From NCBI GenBank assembly GCA_910585455.1, contig CAJUEL010000060.1, positions 1 to 23,140 of the forward strand: a stretch of DNA of 23,140 bases, written 5' to 3'. Source of the DNA: an uncultured Eisenbergiella sp. (GTDB lineage: Bacteria > Bacillota > Clostridia > Lachnospirales > Lachnospiraceae). A model generated the notes under the pieces. It was not told the DNA's origin, ran no database searches, and was given only the letters and a program-made list of their open reading frames with translations. This document shows positions 22,877 to 23,140 of the stretch, one piece after another (position 1 is the first letter of the stretch; each line of letters starts with the position of its first letter). A program made the position numbers and the translations under genes.

Positions 22877-23140
22877 AGCTGCCTCACTCCATCCTTCCAT
22901 ATCCCGTTACCGTTTCAGTATCTATATCATTTTGTCCGGTCAGCTCCAGACAACAGCAGGCTCTCCACCGGCATCCTGGCAGCTGTTACCTTTTCGCTCC
23001 CAGAATTCCTCTTCAAAATAATCAAATTCCAGCATACATTATAAAACAGGAACCTTCTAAAAGGAAGATTCCTGCTGAAAAATGTATGTTAAATGAAAAA
23101 TTAAATTCCACTCCCCGCTGAATTTAGTCTTACAATCCAT
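22877..23140. other. Upstream region of tadA to the window edge
   Basis: No supported gene. It contains the terminator-like hairpin at 23033-23088. On the minus strand a frame from 23140 stays open to a TAG inside that hairpin, so it could be the 3' end of a gene beyond the window, but it is too short to judge. Confidence 0.4.
23033..23088 (-). terminator. Minus-strand terminator of a gene beyond the right edge
   Basis: On the minus strand CAGGAA and TTCCTG arms with an inner CTTC/GAAG stem (23047-23074) are followed by TTTTAT. An outer pair CATACATT (23033-23040) and AATGTATG (23081-23088) extends the structure. It sits upstream of tadA and most likely ends the preceding minus-strand transcript. 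Confidence 0.55.

Noticed and set aside
1..23140. CRISPR arrays, tRNA or rRNA genes, insertion sequences and integrases
   Set aside because: I looked for regularly spaced repeats, cloverleaf-type sequences ending in CCA context, and transposase or recombinase motifs and saw none; short or degenerate RNAs could still be missed without a covariance search.

Overview
The window looks like a chromosomal segment of a Gram-positive, low-to-moderate GC, probably spore-forming anaerobe of the Bacillota, most likely a Lachnospiraceae-type Clostridium. The reasons are: strong GGAGG-type ribosome binding sites; a sporulation gene (spmB); an hprK / Crh-like HPr pair; the rapZ-whiA-HPr cluster; class II fructose-bisphosphate aldolase; and a ROK glucokinase. 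No rRNA, tRNA or CRISPR array was seen. The family assignment of the organism is inference from gene content.

Layout. 151-1257 (minus): a TetR-type regulator and a solitary spmB. 1682-6603 (plus): a compact four-gene operon that is visibly A+T-richer than its surroundings. It encodes a DUF697-like hydrophobic protein with an extra C-terminal domain, a shorter protein sharing that C-terminal domain, an endonuclease/exonuclease/phosphatase (EEP) enzyme with a full set of catalytic motifs, and a 758-residue helical-repeat (TPR-like) protein with a beta-rich, possibly PH-like C-terminus. This is the best candidate here for an undescribed system. 6843-7454 (minus) dedA, and 7691-8554 (minus) fba with its own promoter and terminator. 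8661-8970 is a roughly 310-bp near-complete palindrome with perfect 86-bp outer arms. 9139-10425 (minus) is a CAP-domain lipoprotein with a 12-bp tandem repeat in its linker, and 10445-11413 (minus) is a diacylglycerol-kinase-type lipid kinase.

11475-21177 (minus) is a long housekeeping run, read right to left: ABC exporter, esterase, uvrC, hprK, ROK glucokinase, murB, rapZ, whiA, and an HPr-like protein with Glu instead of His at position 15 (Crh-like). The hprK and crh-like genes make a natural regulatory pair: HprK phosphorylates Ser46 of HPr/Crh in response to glycolytic flux, and glucokinase and aldolase nearby feed that flux. 21643-22242 (plus) is an HD-domain phosphohydrolase behind a near-consensus sigma-A promoter. 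22304-22876 (minus) is a TadA-type tRNA adenosine deaminase. At 23033-23088 a minus-strand terminator belongs to a gene beyond the right edge.

Coding starts were moved inward from the longest open frame wherever a ribosome binding site and the family N-terminus agreed. Functional calls for the four-gene operon rest on motif reading only; no database search was possible.
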